NCBI RefSeq assembly: GCF_900182815.1
Contig: NZ_FXUA01000001.1
Location: forward strand, 62,001-126,000
From: Algoriphagus winogradskyi
Lineage (GTDB): Bacteria; Bacteroidota; Bacteroidia; Cytophagales; Cyclobacteriaceae
Direction: 5' to 3'
DNA length: 64,000 nucleotides
The notes below the pieces were generated by a model. That model searched no databases, was not told where the DNA came from, and was given only the letters and a program-made list of their open reading frames with translations. Positions 19,266 to 27,531 of the stretch are shown here, piece by piece (position 1 is the stretch's first letter; every line of letters begins with the position of its first letter). Both the position numbers and the translations under genes were made by a program.

Positions 19266-19640
19266 ATGAGAACTCATCCTTCAGAATTATACTTCTATCA
19301 TAGCCCAGCACAACCTGTAGACAAACAAACCCTCGCATATGCGAAGTCAATAGCTCAATTTGTCAATTCCATTGATATCAGCAAGGAAAAACTAACAGCT
19401 ACACAATGGAATACCCTCTTGATCAAATTAAACTTAAGAGCTAAAGACTTGCTAAACCGTGCCCATCCAGACTACCAACGATTCATTGCTGGTAAAAACT
19501 GGGATGAAGAAAGCTGGCTGAACATCCTGATCAAATCTCCCAATCTGATCAAAGCTCCCATCGCTACTTTGCGTAATAGGGCGATTATGTGTAGTACACC
19601 AACTGATATTTTAAAGCTTAATTCGATGCATTTAGTCTAA
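19266..19640 (+). CDS. ArsC/Spx-like protein lacking the catalytic cysteine
   Basis: A 124-residue protein that follows the arsenate-reductase ArsC fold in order: ELYFYHSPAQPVDKQTLAYA aligns with the active-site strand and loop, LRAKDLLNR with the RALLR helix, WLNILIKSPNLIKAPIA with the conserved HPxLIxRPI segment, and PTDILKL with the C-terminal helix. The active-site Cys of the CX5R loop (as in YHNPACGTSR) is absent, replaced by HSPAQPVDKQ, so it should not reduce arsenate. A regulatory or binding role is possible. It overlaps the convergent cvfB-like gene by 23 bases. Confidence 0.72.
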   Translation: MRTHPSELYFYHSPAQPVDKQTLAYAKSIAQFVNSIDISKEKLTATQWNTLLIKLNLRAKDLLNRAHPDYQRFIAGKNWDEESWLNILIKSPNLIKAPIATLRNRAIMCSTPTDILKLNSMHLV

Positions 19641-20454
19641 TACCATCCGATTCTATTTGAATCATTCTGGCTTTATATAACTGTCCTATGCATTGTTTGA
19701 AATGCTTTTTGCTCATGCCTAAGTGTTGCTGAATTTCTTCAGGAGCAGACTTATCATGCAAGGGCATAAAACCTTTAGCTTCTAATATTGCTAGTATTTT
19801 TTCTGACCCTTCATCATATTTTATCCGACCAGGAGGCAATAGCTGCAAATCCAGTTTTCCGTCCTCGCGATTTTTTTTGATGTAAACCTTCCTTTTTTCG
19901 CCAAGCTCCAGAGGCTGGAAAACTTCATTTTTAAAAAGTAAGCCTTCGTACTCATTATCGATTAGGACTTTGAATCCCAGATCAGTTTCTTCGAAAATTA
20001 CTCCTTCGAGCTCCTTTCCTTCTTCCCAATCCATTGGAGCCAAGCGCAGAAAATCTCTATACTTATTGACTCCAATTAATCTATTGGTCTTAAAGTCCAC
20101 ACAAACTTTAACTAAGTATTTCTGGCCAACTTCCATATTTTTACCCATTTCTGATTTGGGAACAAATAGATCTTTTGGCAATCCCCAGTCAACAAAAGCT
20201 CCAAAAGAGGTGATTTCTTTGGCCTCCAAAACAGCAAACTCGTCCAGAAGTGCAAGAGGTTTTTGCGTCACCGCAACTGGCCGATCCTCGCTATCTGTAT
20301 ATACAAACACTTCGATTTCGTCACCTTCTTTTTCTTCGCCTTTGAGGTATCCTTTTGGGAGTAAAAGTTCTTCGCCAGAGCTCAAGGCTAAGTAAGCCCC
20401 GAAATCCGTGAATCTATTGATGGGTAATTTTGAAATTAAACCTAGTTCTTTCAT
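19618..20454 (-). CDS. CvfB-like S1-domain RNA-binding protein
   Basis: A 278-residue protein of the CvfB family: tandem S1-like beta-barrels (LPINRFTDFGAYLAL, AKEITSFGAFVDWGLPKDLFVP, KELEGVIFEETDLGFKVLIDN) followed by a C-terminal winged-helix (MPLHDKSAPEEIQQHLGMSKKHF). In Staphylococcus and Streptococcus the homologue affects virulence gene expression; the role here is unknown. The start at 20454 (MKELGLISK) is preferred to the longer frame from 20508. A -7 box sits only 4 bases before that ATG, suggesting a leaderless message. Confidence 0.88.
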   Translation of the reverse strand: MKELGLISKLPINRFTDFGAYLALSSGEELLLPKGYLKGEEKEGDEIEVFVYTDSEDRPVAVTQKPLALLDEFAVLEAKEITSFGAFVDWGLPKDLFVPKSEMGKNMEVGQKYLVKVCVDFKTNRLIGVNKYRDFLRLAPMDWEEGKELEGVIFEETDLGFKVLIDNEYEGLLFKNEVFQPLELGEKRKVYIKKNREDGKLDLQLLPPGRIKYDEGSEKILAILEAKGFMPLHDKSAPEEIQQHLGMSKKHFKQCIGQLYKARMIQIESDGIRLNASN

Positions 20455-20458
20455 GTGG

Positions 20459-20466
20459 CAAAGGTA
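20459..20466 (-). promoter_or_regulatory. -7 promoter element abutting the cvfB-like start codon
   Basis: Minus strand reads TACCTTTG, then CCAC, then ATG. With a start site a few bases past the TTTG the mRNA would have essentially no leader. Confidence 0.45.
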
Positions 20467-20631
20467 GCTAATAATCGCAGTTTGAAACTGAACTTTTGTG
20501 ACAAACAAAGTCGAAGATCGAAAGTTAAAAAATTGGATTTGCTACAAGTCGGGAGTAGCTTTGAGGTCTTCAACTGATACAAACCGGTGGATCTAAACCC
20601 AAATTCTAACTATAATTTTTAATCATTTATT

Positions 20632-21522
20632 ATGAAAAACATCTCAGTCATTGGTTCTGGTACTATGGGAAACGGCATAGCACACGTATTTGCGCAGCAT
20701 GGCTATGACGTAAGCCTTATTGATATCAAGCAGGAATTCTTAGATAAAGCCTTAACAACTATCACCAAAAATTTAGATAGACAAGTGGGTAAAGGTTTGG
20801 TTAGTGAAGAAGACAAAATCGCAGCTTTAGGTAGAATTCAAACTTTCACAGCTTTAGATCAAGGAGTGAAATCTGCCGATTTGGTAGTGGAAGCTGCTAC
20901 TGAAAATATGGAGATTAAACTGGATCTTTTTCGCCAAATCGACCAATACAGTCCTGATTCAGCTATTCTAGCTAGCAATACTTCTTCTATTTCTATTACA
21001 AAAATAGCCGCTGCTACAAAACGTCCTGAGCAAGTGATAGGGATGCATTTCATGAATCCTGTACCAGTAATGAAGCTCGTAGAAGTTATTCGTGGGTACG
21101 CAACTTCAGATGAGGTCACTGCAAAGATCATGACTTTGTCCGGTAAACTTTCCAAAGATCCTGTGGAAGTTAATGACTATCCAGGCTTTGTCGCCAATAG
21201 AATACTGATGCCAATGATTAATGAGGCGATCTATTCTTTGTTTGAAGGTGTGGCAGGCGTAAGTGAAATTGACACTGTAATGAAACTTGGGATGGCTCAC
21301 CCTATGGGTCCGTTGCAATTGGCAGATTTTATCGGTTTGGACGTCTGCCTTTCTATTCTTAGAGTCCTTCATGAAGGTTTTGGCAACCCAAAATACGCTC
21401 CTTGTCCCCTATTGGTAAATATGGTTCAGGCAGGCTATAAAGGGGTGAAATCCGGAGAGGGTTTTTATAAATACACGGCTGGAAGCAAAGATTCAATCGT
21501 GTCTCCTCGCTTTTCAAAATAA
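20632..21522 (+). CDS. hbd: 3-hydroxybutyryl-CoA (3-hydroxyacyl-CoA) dehydrogenase
   Basis: A 296-residue NAD-dependent enzyme that oxidises 3-hydroxyacyl-CoA to 3-oxoacyl-CoA or the reverse. The Rossmann motif GSGTMGNGIAHVFAQHG starts at residue 7; ASNTSSISIT and MHFMNPVPVMKLVEVIRG (active-site His in HFMNP) are the family catalytic segments, and NDYPGFVANRILMPMINEA begins the C-terminal helical domain. Single-function length, not fused to an enoyl-CoA hydratase. The deoxynucleoside kinase gene follows after 6 bases, so they are co-transcribed despite unrelated roles. Confidence 0.92.
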   Translation: MKNISVIGSGTMGNGIAHVFAQHGYDVSLIDIKQEFLDKALTTITKNLDRQVGKGLVSEEDKIAALGRIQTFTALDQGVKSADLVVEAATENMEIKLDLFRQIDQYSPDSAILASNTSSISITKIAAATKRPEQVIGMHFMNPVPVMKLVEVIRGYATSDEVTAKIMTLSGKLSKDPVEVNDYPGFVANRILMPMINEAIYSLFEGVAGVSEIDTVMKLGMAHPMGPLQLADFIGLDVCLSILRVLHEGFGNPKYAPCPLLVNMVQAGYKGVKSGEGFYKYTAGSKDSIVSPRFSK

Positions 21523-21528
21523 GAACTC

Positions 21529-22146
21529 ATGCACATCGCAGTATCTGGAAATATAGGCAGCGGAAAAACTACGCTCACCGAAAAATTGGCCAAACACTAT
21601 GGCTGGAAAGCTGAATTTGAAGCTGTAGACAACAACCCTTATCTTCCTGATTTCTATGAGGATATGAAAAGATGGGCTTTTCATCTACAGGTCTATTTTC
21701 TCAATTCCCGCTTCAATCAAATTAAGAAGATCCAAGAAAGTGACACCCCTACTATACAGGATAGAACAATTTATGAAGACTCATACATTTTCGCGGCTAA
21801 TCTATATAAAAGTCAGCTTTTGACAGAGCGGGATTATGAAAACTATCAAAGCTTGTTTTCGAGTATGATTTCTCATGTGAAAGCTCCAGATCTTTTAATC
21901 TATCTAAAAGCGGATATCCCCAAATTGGTAGGTCAAATAGAAAAAAGAGGGAGATCCTATGAGACTACAATGCGAATAGATTACCTGAAAAATCTTAATA
22001 CGCACTACGAAGAATGGATTGCAAATTATACTGAGGGTAAGCTTCTGATAATTGACGTCAATAACCTTGACTTTGTCGAGAATCCTGGAGATTTCTCATT
22101 CGTAGTGGAAAAAGTAGAACGGGAAATTTTCGGATTGTTTTCCTAA
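21529..22146 (+). CDS. Deoxynucleoside kinase
   Basis: A 205-residue salvage kinase that phosphorylates deoxynucleosides. The P-loop is GNIGSGKTT at residues 7-15, the substrate-binding DR motif is in QDRTIYEDSYIFA, and the LID arginines are in KRGRSYETTMRIDYL. The family (dGK/dAK/dCK) is common in Bacteroidota, where the copy may act on deoxyadenosine or deoxyguanosine; specificity cannot be read from sequence. It is the second gene after the 3-hydroxyacyl-CoA dehydrogenase and is closed by a strong terminator. Confidence 0.9.
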   Translation: MHIAVSGNIGSGKTTLTEKLAKHYGWKAEFEAVDNNPYLPDFYEDMKRWAFHLQVYFLNSRFNQIKKIQESDTPTIQDRTIYEDSYIFAANLYKSQLLTERDYENYQSLFSSMISHVKAPDLLIYLKADIPKLVGQIEKRGRSYETTMRIDYLKNLNTHYEEWIANYTEGKLLIIDVNNLDFVENPGDFSFVVEKVEREIFGLFS

Positions 22147-22162
22147 TTTGATTTCATATCAA

Positions 22163-22197
22163 GAAAAAAAGAGTCCCGCATGTTCGGGACTCTTTTT
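22163..22197. terminator. Terminator after the deoxynucleoside kinase gene
   Basis: Arms AAAAAAAGAGTCCCG and CGGGACTCTTTTTT around a 6-base loop. A and T tracts on both sides let it serve the convergent gene at 22201 as well. Its arms nearly match those of the terminator at 27461. Confidence 0.9.
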
Positions 22198-22200
22198 TGT

Positions 22201-22848
22201 TTAGGACTGATATTTCCGATTAAACCAATTCAAAAGCATAACACGTTGTTCTTCTTTTGGGTTAATAAGTAATTGGTCCAAGCGCTTCAAAGATCCTCCG
22301 GTCATCAGGGTTTCGAAAGGTGTAATTCTAAAAAGTTTGTACCCATGAATCCTAGTCTGCAAGTCAAATTGAGCATCATTATACGCTGTAAGCTTCCATC
22401 CTATTGCCCCATTTCCTGAGAAATCTCCTGGCTCACTAGGCTCGCCGAAACAATACTTTGCAACGGGAGGACCATTCCATATTCTTTGTTGCATTCCTAC
22501 CTTCAGGCATTCCTTCTCATAAGTTCGGCAAAGTCTTTTTTGCGTTTCCGTGAACGGAAAGTTTAACTCAGCATATAGATCCGACCTAAAAGTTACTTGT
22601 CTGTACCTGTTAAAATGCAATTCTTCATCATAAACGAAAAGGTTTCTGCCAATTTTAAAATCAAACTTTAGCTTTTGCAACAAAGGAATTTCACCTATGC
22701 CTGCAAGGTCAGAATAGATCTCTGAAAGCCAGTTTCTACCTTTTGTGTCTAAATATTTTGGTTCTAATTCCAATTCAAAATCCCGCTCAAAATCTACCTC
22801 TCCCTCACGTAAAATAAGGTCGAGTTGGCGAGTCATTAAGTTATCCAT
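22201..22848 (-). CDS. Conserved-looking protein of unknown function
   Basis: A 215-residue soluble protein with no domain that I recognise. It has no signal peptide or membrane segment, a mixed composition rich in aromatic and charged residues (KGRNWLSEIYSDLAGIG, FDFKIGRNLFVYDEELHFNRYRQVTF) and two nearby cysteines in TQKRLCRTYEKECLKVGM. The start at 22848 (MDNLMTRQLD) is chosen over the longer frame from 22893; 22836 is also possible. Good codon use over the full length supports a real gene. Function unknown. Confidence 0.65.
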   Translation of the reverse strand: MDNLMTRQLDLILREGEVDFERDFELELEPKYLDTKGRNWLSEIYSDLAGIGEIPLLQKLKFDFKIGRNLFVYDEELHFNRYRQVTFRSDLYAELNFPFTETQKRLCRTYEKECLKVGMQQRIWNGPPVAKYCFGEPSEPGDFSGNGAIGWKLTAYNDAQFDLQTRIHGYKLFRITPFETLMTGGSLKRLDQLLINPKEEQRVMLLNWFNRKYQS

Positions 22849-22916
22849 TGGGTTGGTTTTATAAAAACAGGATTGCGCTGTTAGTCTATGCAATTGAAAG
22901 CAAAGGGGGAAATTAT

Positions 22917-23081
22917 CTACTTTTCATCCTTGTCAAGGTCGTCACCTATGCGTTGTTCCAGGTTTCCTTTTGACCCTGGGAATGTAGTTCTCTGGGAAAT
23001 ATCATATCCGATCCAAAACATGATTAACATGAATATCACAAACAGGACCAAAAAGATCTTTTTATTCCGCTGCATTTGCAT
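22917..23081 (-). CDS. Small single-helix membrane protein (54 residues)
   Basis: An open frame on the minus strand begins MQMQRNKKIFLVLFVIFMLI and ends in an acidic tail (GDDLDKDEK). One membrane helix (~residues 9-25) follows a basic N-terminus, giving an N-in orientation by the positive-inside rule, with the acidic tail in the periplasm. A -7 box (TAATTTTG on the minus strand at 23104-23111) lies just upstream, supporting a real gene. A second in-frame ATG at 23075 is possible. The reading frame on the opposite strand lacks these features. Function unknown. Confidence 0.6.
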   Translation of the reverse strand: MQMQRNKKIFLVLFVIFMLIMFWIGYDISQRTTFPGSKGNLEQRIGDDLDKDEK

Positions 23082-23103
23082 TAATATTTAATTCTATGAC
23101 ACG

Positions 23104-23111
23104 CAAAATTA
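23104..23111 (-). promoter_or_regulatory. -7 promoter element for the small membrane protein
   Basis: Minus strand reads TAATTTTG, a TAnnTTTG match, 22 bases before the ATG at 23081. Confidence 0.4.
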
Positions 23112-23255
23112 ACCAATCATAAGAATTCTCAGACCATTGTTCATGAAATGTTGAATGAACCTGCCATAAAATTATACTTTTTCAAAATTGTGTTTAATTT
23201 TATGAAGACAGGACCAAACGTACTTTTTACTTCCAATACCCTTTTTCATCCGATC

Positions 23256-23591
23256 ATGTATCAATCAATAAGCGAGCAATCAATTTATCAGTACTTTGGC
23301 GAAGATGAGCCAGAGATGATTAAAGAGATGATTGAGATAATTCTAGAAACCAACATCAAAGATTTAAGTGAATTAGATAAATTTCACAACCAGAATGATT
23401 TCCCAACAATTAAAAAACGATGCCACAAAGCTAAACCTAGCATGAGCTACATAGGAGCTCAAAAAACTCGTAAATTATTGGAAGAAATGGAGAACAATCC
23501 TAATGATTTCCTAGTACTCAATAATGACCTACAGACTCAACTATCTACTATAGAAAAGGAACTTAAACTGTTTCTGGAGGATCTAAACTAA
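23256..23591 (+). CDS. Stand-alone Hpt (histidine phosphotransfer) domain protein
   Basis: A ~111-residue four-helix-bundle protein. The phosphorylation site is His57 in KKRCHKAKPSMSYIGA, matching the Hpt signature HxxKxxxxxxG/A. No kinase or receiver domain is attached and no two-component gene is adjacent, so it would relay phosphate between partners encoded elsewhere. The ATG at 23256 gives a typical Hpt length; in-frame ATGs at 23202 and 23148 would add a hydrophobic, unconserved-looking N-terminus. The S9 peptidase gene follows after 20 bases. Confidence 0.8.
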   Translation: MYQSISEQSIYQYFGEDEPEMIKEMIEIILETNIKDLSELDKFHNQNDFPTIKKRCHKAKPSMSYIGAQKTRKLLEEMENNPNDFLVLNNDLQTQLSTIEKELKLFLEDLN

Positions 23592-23611
23592 ATCACAGAA
23601 TAAAAACCCTA

Positions 23612-25987
23612 ATGAAAATTCAGCGAAAACTACTGTCTTTGGCTTTGCTTTGCATTGTCTTTTTGCAAGCTCATGCGCAGTCAACTTTAAGCGTAGATTA
23701 CATCATGCGAGATCCTAAGTGGATGGGAACTTTCCCTTCTTCTGCATCTTGGAGTGATGATTCTCAGACGATTTACTTCAGATACAATCAAGCAAATGAT
23801 CCTGCCGATTCCCTGTACAAACTTACATTAGCCAATAAAGCAGCAATATCAAAAGTGAGCTGGACTGAAATGAGAGCCAATGAGCGAAATGGAGAAGAAT
23901 TCAATGCAGACAAATCGCTCCGAATATTTCAGGAAGGCAAAAAACTGAAGCTTGAGACGATGGCTACTGGCGTGTCAACATTACTATTAGAGTGGCCTGA
24001 AAACTTTTCTAATGCTAAGTTCATGGCTAATGAAAACGAAATCTCATTCGCATCTAAGAACAATCTTTATGTGTTCAACAGATCCACCAAAACTGTTAAA
24101 AAAGTCACCAACATTTCTACCGAATCTAAGCCAAAAGAAAAATCTAAATCAGGAGAGGAAAAAGTGGCTTGGCTTGAATCTGAAAACCTGGAACTACTAA
24201 CTGTAGTGAAAGAACGTAAAGAAAAGGATAAAATGCGTCGCGAATATCGTGATGCTTTTCGCGATTCAGAAGAAGAAGAATTCACTTACTATACGGAAGG
24301 TAAAAGCCCAGTGAACCTTCAATTATCACCTGACGGCAATTACGCTACCTTTTCTATCTATACTTCTTCAAGTAACAAGAATACGATAGTTCCTGATTAT
24401 GTGGACGCATCAGGCTATACCACTGATCTTAATACGCGATCTAAAGTAGGAACAACCCCTACAAAAATGGAAGTTGGGATTTATGATTTGACTCGTGATA
24501 CAGTTTATTTTATCAGTACGTCGGACCTTCCTGGAATCAAAGATTTGCCGGATTACGTGACAGATTATCCAGATAAAACTTGGGAGGAGAAAGAAAGAGA
24601 GGTATCCTTATCGAGTCCATATTTTTCTCCTGATGGAAAAAATGCAATTGTCAATATTGGATCGGCAGACAACAAAGATCGTTGGATCGCTGCAGTTGAT
24701 CTCCACACAGGAAAATTGAATACACTTGATAGACAGCGTGATGAAGCTTGGATTGCAGGTCCTGGGATTGGAAGATCCTTCTATGGTGGCACGCTAGGGT
24801 GGCTCCCAGACAATAAGCACATATACTTCCAGTCAGAAGAAAGTGGATATTCACATCTCTATGTGCTAGACATAACTACTGGAGATAAGAAAGCTTTAAC
24901 TTCAGGGACTTATGAGGTTTTTGACCCCTTTCTCTCTAAGGATAAAAAGTCTTGGTACCTGACTACTTCTGAGGTAGATCCGGGGGAGCGTCATTTTTAT
25001 AAAATGCCTTTGATGGGGGGAAAAATGCAAAAACTCACTTCCATGACTGGAAATAATGACGTAACTCTTTCTCCTGATGAAAAAAAGCTTGCCATAATCT
25101 ACTCCTACAGTAATAAGCCCGCTGAGCTTTATCTTCAAGACAATAAAGTAGGAGCAAAAGCTGAGCAACTGACTTCAGGTCAAAGCGATGAATTCAAAGC
25201 ATACAACTGGAGAGATCCCGAAATCGTACGATTCCCAGCAGAAGATGGAGCGCAAGTTCCGGCTAGATTGTATACTCCTGACCCTGCCAAAAGCAATGGA
25301 GCAGCAGTAGTTTTTGTCCACGGTGCAGGCTATTTGCAAAACGTCCACAAATGGTGGAGTAGCTACTTTAGAGAGTATATGTTCCACAACTTACTCACTG
25401 ATCTAGGTTATACAGTTTTGGATATTGATTACCGTGGATCTGCTGGTTACGGCCGTGATTGGAGAACAGGAATTTATCGTCACATGGGTGGGAAAGATCT
25501 ATCTGATCAAGTTGACGGGGTAAAATACCTAGTTGCTAATCATGGAGTAGACCCAGAGCGAGTTGGCTTATATGGAGGTAGCTATGGTGGATTTATTACC
25601 TTGATGGCACTATTCAATGCTTCTGAAACTTTCAAATCCGGAGCTGCCCTGCGCTCGGTAACTGACTGGGCACATTACAATCACGGCTATACCGCCAACA
25701 TTCTGAATACTCCAGAAGAAGATCCGATTGCCTACCGTCGTTCCTCTCCTATTTACTTTGCAGAAGGCTTGAAGGGAAATCTACTTATGGCTCACGGAAT
25801 GGTGGATGTCAATGTTCACTTCCAAGACGTGGTTCGCCTTTCTCAGCGTTTTATTGAGTTAGGAAAAGATAATTGGGAAATGGCAATCTATCCAGTGGAA
25901 GATCACGGGTTCGTAGAGCCTAGTTCTTGGACAGACGAATACAAGCGTATTCTAAAGTTGTTTAATAGCACCTTATTGGAAGAGTAA
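23612..25987 (+). CDS. Secreted S9-family peptidase (DPP-IV/acylaminoacyl-peptidase type)
   Basis: A 791-residue exported serine peptidase. The signal peptide (MKIQRKLLSLALLCIVFLQAHAQ) precedes a beta-propeller (repeats such as SWSDDSQTIYFRYN, SPDGNYATFSIY, SPYFSPDGKNAIVN) and an alpha/beta-hydrolase domain. The catalytic triad is Ser657 in YGGSYGGF, Asp732 in GMVDVNVHF and His765 in EDHGF. A Lys/Glu-rich insert (~175-235, PKEKSKSGEEKVAW through SEEEEFTYY) interrupts the propeller. It probably cleaves short peptides in the periplasm, feeding transporters such as the POT symporter. Confidence 0.92.
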   Translation: MKIQRKLLSLALLCIVFLQAHAQSTLSVDYIMRDPKWMGTFPSSASWSDDSQTIYFRYNQANDPADSLYKLTLANKAAISKVSWTEMRANERNGEEFNADKSLRIFQEGKKLKLETMATGVSTLLLEWPENFSNAKFMANENEISFASKNNLYVFNRSTKTVKKVTNISTESKPKEKSKSGEEKVAWLESENLELLTVVKERKEKDKMRREYRDAFRDSEEEEFTYYTEGKSPVNLQLSPDGNYATFSIYTSSSNKNTIVPDYVDASGYTTDLNTRSKVGTTPTKMEVGIYDLTRDTVYFISTSDLPGIKDLPDYVTDYPDKTWEEKEREVSLSSPYFSPDGKNAIVNIGSADNKDRWIAAVDLHTGKLNTLDRQRDEAWIAGPGIGRSFYGGTLGWLPDNKHIYFQSEESGYSHLYVLDITTGDKKALTSGTYEVFDPFLSKDKKSWYLTTSEVDPGERHFYKMPLMGGKMQKLTSMTGNNDVTLSPDEKKLAIIYSYSNKPAELYLQDNKVGAKAEQLTSGQSDEFKAYNWRDPEIVRFPAEDGAQVPARLYTPDPAKSNGAAVVFVHGAGYLQNVHKWWSSYFREYMFHNLLTDLGYTVLDIDYRGSAGYGRDWRTGIYRHMGGKDLSDQVDGVKYLVANHGVDPERVGLYGGSYGGFITLMALFNASETFKSGAALRSVTDWAHYNHGYTANILNTPEEDPIAYRRSSPIYFAEGLKGNLLMAHGMVDVNVHFQDVVRLSQRFIELGKDNWEMAIYPVEDHGFVEPSSWTDEYKRILKLFNSTLLEE

Positions 25988-26011
25988 AAATTCAATTCTC
26001 AGAAAAAAATA

Positions 26012-26042
26012 GTGGCTGGTCTATCGATCAGCCATTTTTTTT
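26012..26042 (+). terminator. Rho-independent terminator after the S9 peptidase gene
   Basis: Stem TGGCTGGTC / GATCAGCCA (one G-T pair) around TATC, followed by a run of T. Confidence 0.8.
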
Positions 26043-26092
26043 CCTTGTACAGATCAATTCTTAAGATAAATTAATCTGATTAATTGGACTAG

Positions 26093-26100
26093 TAGTTTTG
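26093..26100 (+). promoter_or_regulatory. -7 promoter element for the lipoprotein gene
   Basis: TAGTTTTG fits TAnnTTTG, 76 bases upstream of the ATG at 26177, leaving an A/T-rich leader. Confidence 0.4.
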
Positions 26101-26176
26101 CAATAATAGTTTAATACTATTTTATTAGCAGAACTAAAAAAAAATCTATTGCTACTAATCCTACTCTCTTAAATTC

Positions 26177-27418
26177 ATGCGAAAAATCCTCTCAGTTCTA
26201 TTTGTCACGTTAACATTGCTTTCCTGTACAAGTGAAGAAAATCCTGTAATACCACCCACCGAAGAGTTTTCAATTTATGTGGAGAAAGAATATAAAGCAG
26301 ATAATCAAACAAAATATGCTGTCTTACACAATGGTGATGGAAGTGTCCTTGATTTTAAAGAAGTAATCAATGACGATACATTAAAATTTACATTGCCTGA
26401 ATCCACAGTCTATCATCTAACCATCTATAGTAGTGACGTCTATAATGGTGCCAAACATAGTATATTAAGCACCTATTTGAATATCACAGCAAACGGGAGC
26501 ATAACTTTGGGTTTGCCAACTGAGTCTACATTAATTAGTGGAGAAAAGAGTAACAATTTTGAGGTGAAGGTCAATCATTCAGGAAATATAAAAATTATCG
26601 GCATTAGCAATGCAATAGGAAATAAATCCACTAGCTCCACTGTTTCCAGTAATTACGCAAGTGCAGAAATGACCAGTGATAAAGATTTAGATGAACATCT
26701 AATCTCATTAATGGATATGAACGGAAGATCCTACTATAAGCTCTTCTTTATTGAGGAAGGAAAGATCAACTACACCTTCGATTTCGAAGAGTTTAAAACT
26801 TATGAGCATGAAATTCAAATCGAAAACCAAGAATTAAACTTTTCAAGTTTACAGGTTCATGAAATGGTAATTAGGAACAATGCATTAAAAAGAGCATTTT
26901 CAAGAATGGTATTCCCCGCAGGATTTTTTGGAGATCAACCCGAAAACTACACTCTGGGCTTCATGGATGGGTTTTCAATTTACGAGACCAGCATTAGCGC
27001 CCGTGTTAGAAGTAATTCAAATCTATCGCTATTCATTCGAGCAAGATTTTCAGCTCTTCCAACACTTGATTTGGCTACCCCTCAAACATTACAAATTAAA
27101 TCTGAAAATTTGTCAAATTTCGGTTTGATTCTACCTGCTTCCTTCGAAAGATGGAGTGCCCGCTGGCGGTACCAAGAAAATAATACAATTTCCATGGCAT
27201 GGAGTATATATGGTAATACTACCGAAATACCTGAATTTAAAATGCCCGCAGAACTCGTGGAGCAAAACGATCACCTTCAGAAGATTTCTGACCTAAAACT
27301 TGAGACTGTTACGGCTATTAAAGGGAAGTACACCTATGAGGAATGGTTATTAAATGAGTTTGTTGAACGGAATGATCCCTTAGAATTTCAGGAAGTCACA
27401 TGGACTGAATTATATTAA
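26177..27418 (+). CDS. Lipoprotein of unknown function
   Basis: A 413-residue protein with a lipoprotein signal (MRKILSVLFVTLTLLSC, then TSEEN). The mature part looks all-beta, beginning with a domain that reads like a carboxypeptidase-regulatory/Ig-like sandwich (FSIYVEKEYKADNQTKYAVLHNGDGSVLDF, TVYHLTIYSSDVYNG), followed by ~250 residues without any family I recognise. The gene is noticeably more AT-rich than its neighbours and stands alone between two terminators, which fits an accessory or recently acquired gene. Function unknown. Confidence 0.7.
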   Translation: MRKILSVLFVTLTLLSCTSEENPVIPPTEEFSIYVEKEYKADNQTKYAVLHNGDGSVLDFKEVINDDTLKFTLPESTVYHLTIYSSDVYNGAKHSILSTYLNITANGSITLGLPTESTLISGEKSNNFEVKVNHSGNIKIIGISNAIGNKSTSSTVSSNYASAEMTSDKDLDEHLISLMDMNGRSYYKLFFIEEGKINYTFDFEEFKTYEHEIQIENQELNFSSLQVHEMVIRNNALKRAFSRMVFPAGFFGDQPENYTLGFMDGFSIYETSISARVRSNSNLSLFIRARFSALPTLDLATPQTLQIKSENLSNFGLILPASFERWSARWRYQENNTISMAWSIYGNTTEIPEFKMPAELVEQNDHLQKISDLKLETVTAIKGKYTYEEWLLNEFVERNDPLEFQEVTWTELY

Positions 27419-27460
27419 GCGAATAAAAAATTGTTGTTAATCAATCGTTGAGAAGCCATA

Positions 27461-27493
27461 AAAAAAGAGTCCCGGACACCCGGGACTCTTTTT
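27461..27493. terminator. Terminator after the lipoprotein gene
   Basis: Arms AAAAAAGAGTCCCGG and CCGGGACTCTTTTT around a short loop. Symmetric tracts also suit the convergent ACP-like gene. Arms nearly identical to those at 22163-22197. Confidence 0.88.
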
Positions 27494-27531
27494 GGTAAAT
27501 ACGGACGAAAGATTTTTCGCCTGTACATTAA

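Noticed and set aside
22888-23091. 67-codon plus-strand open frame
   Set aside because: It is antisense to the small membrane-protein gene, which has a better start, membrane helix and promoter box. The frame has no recognisable feature.
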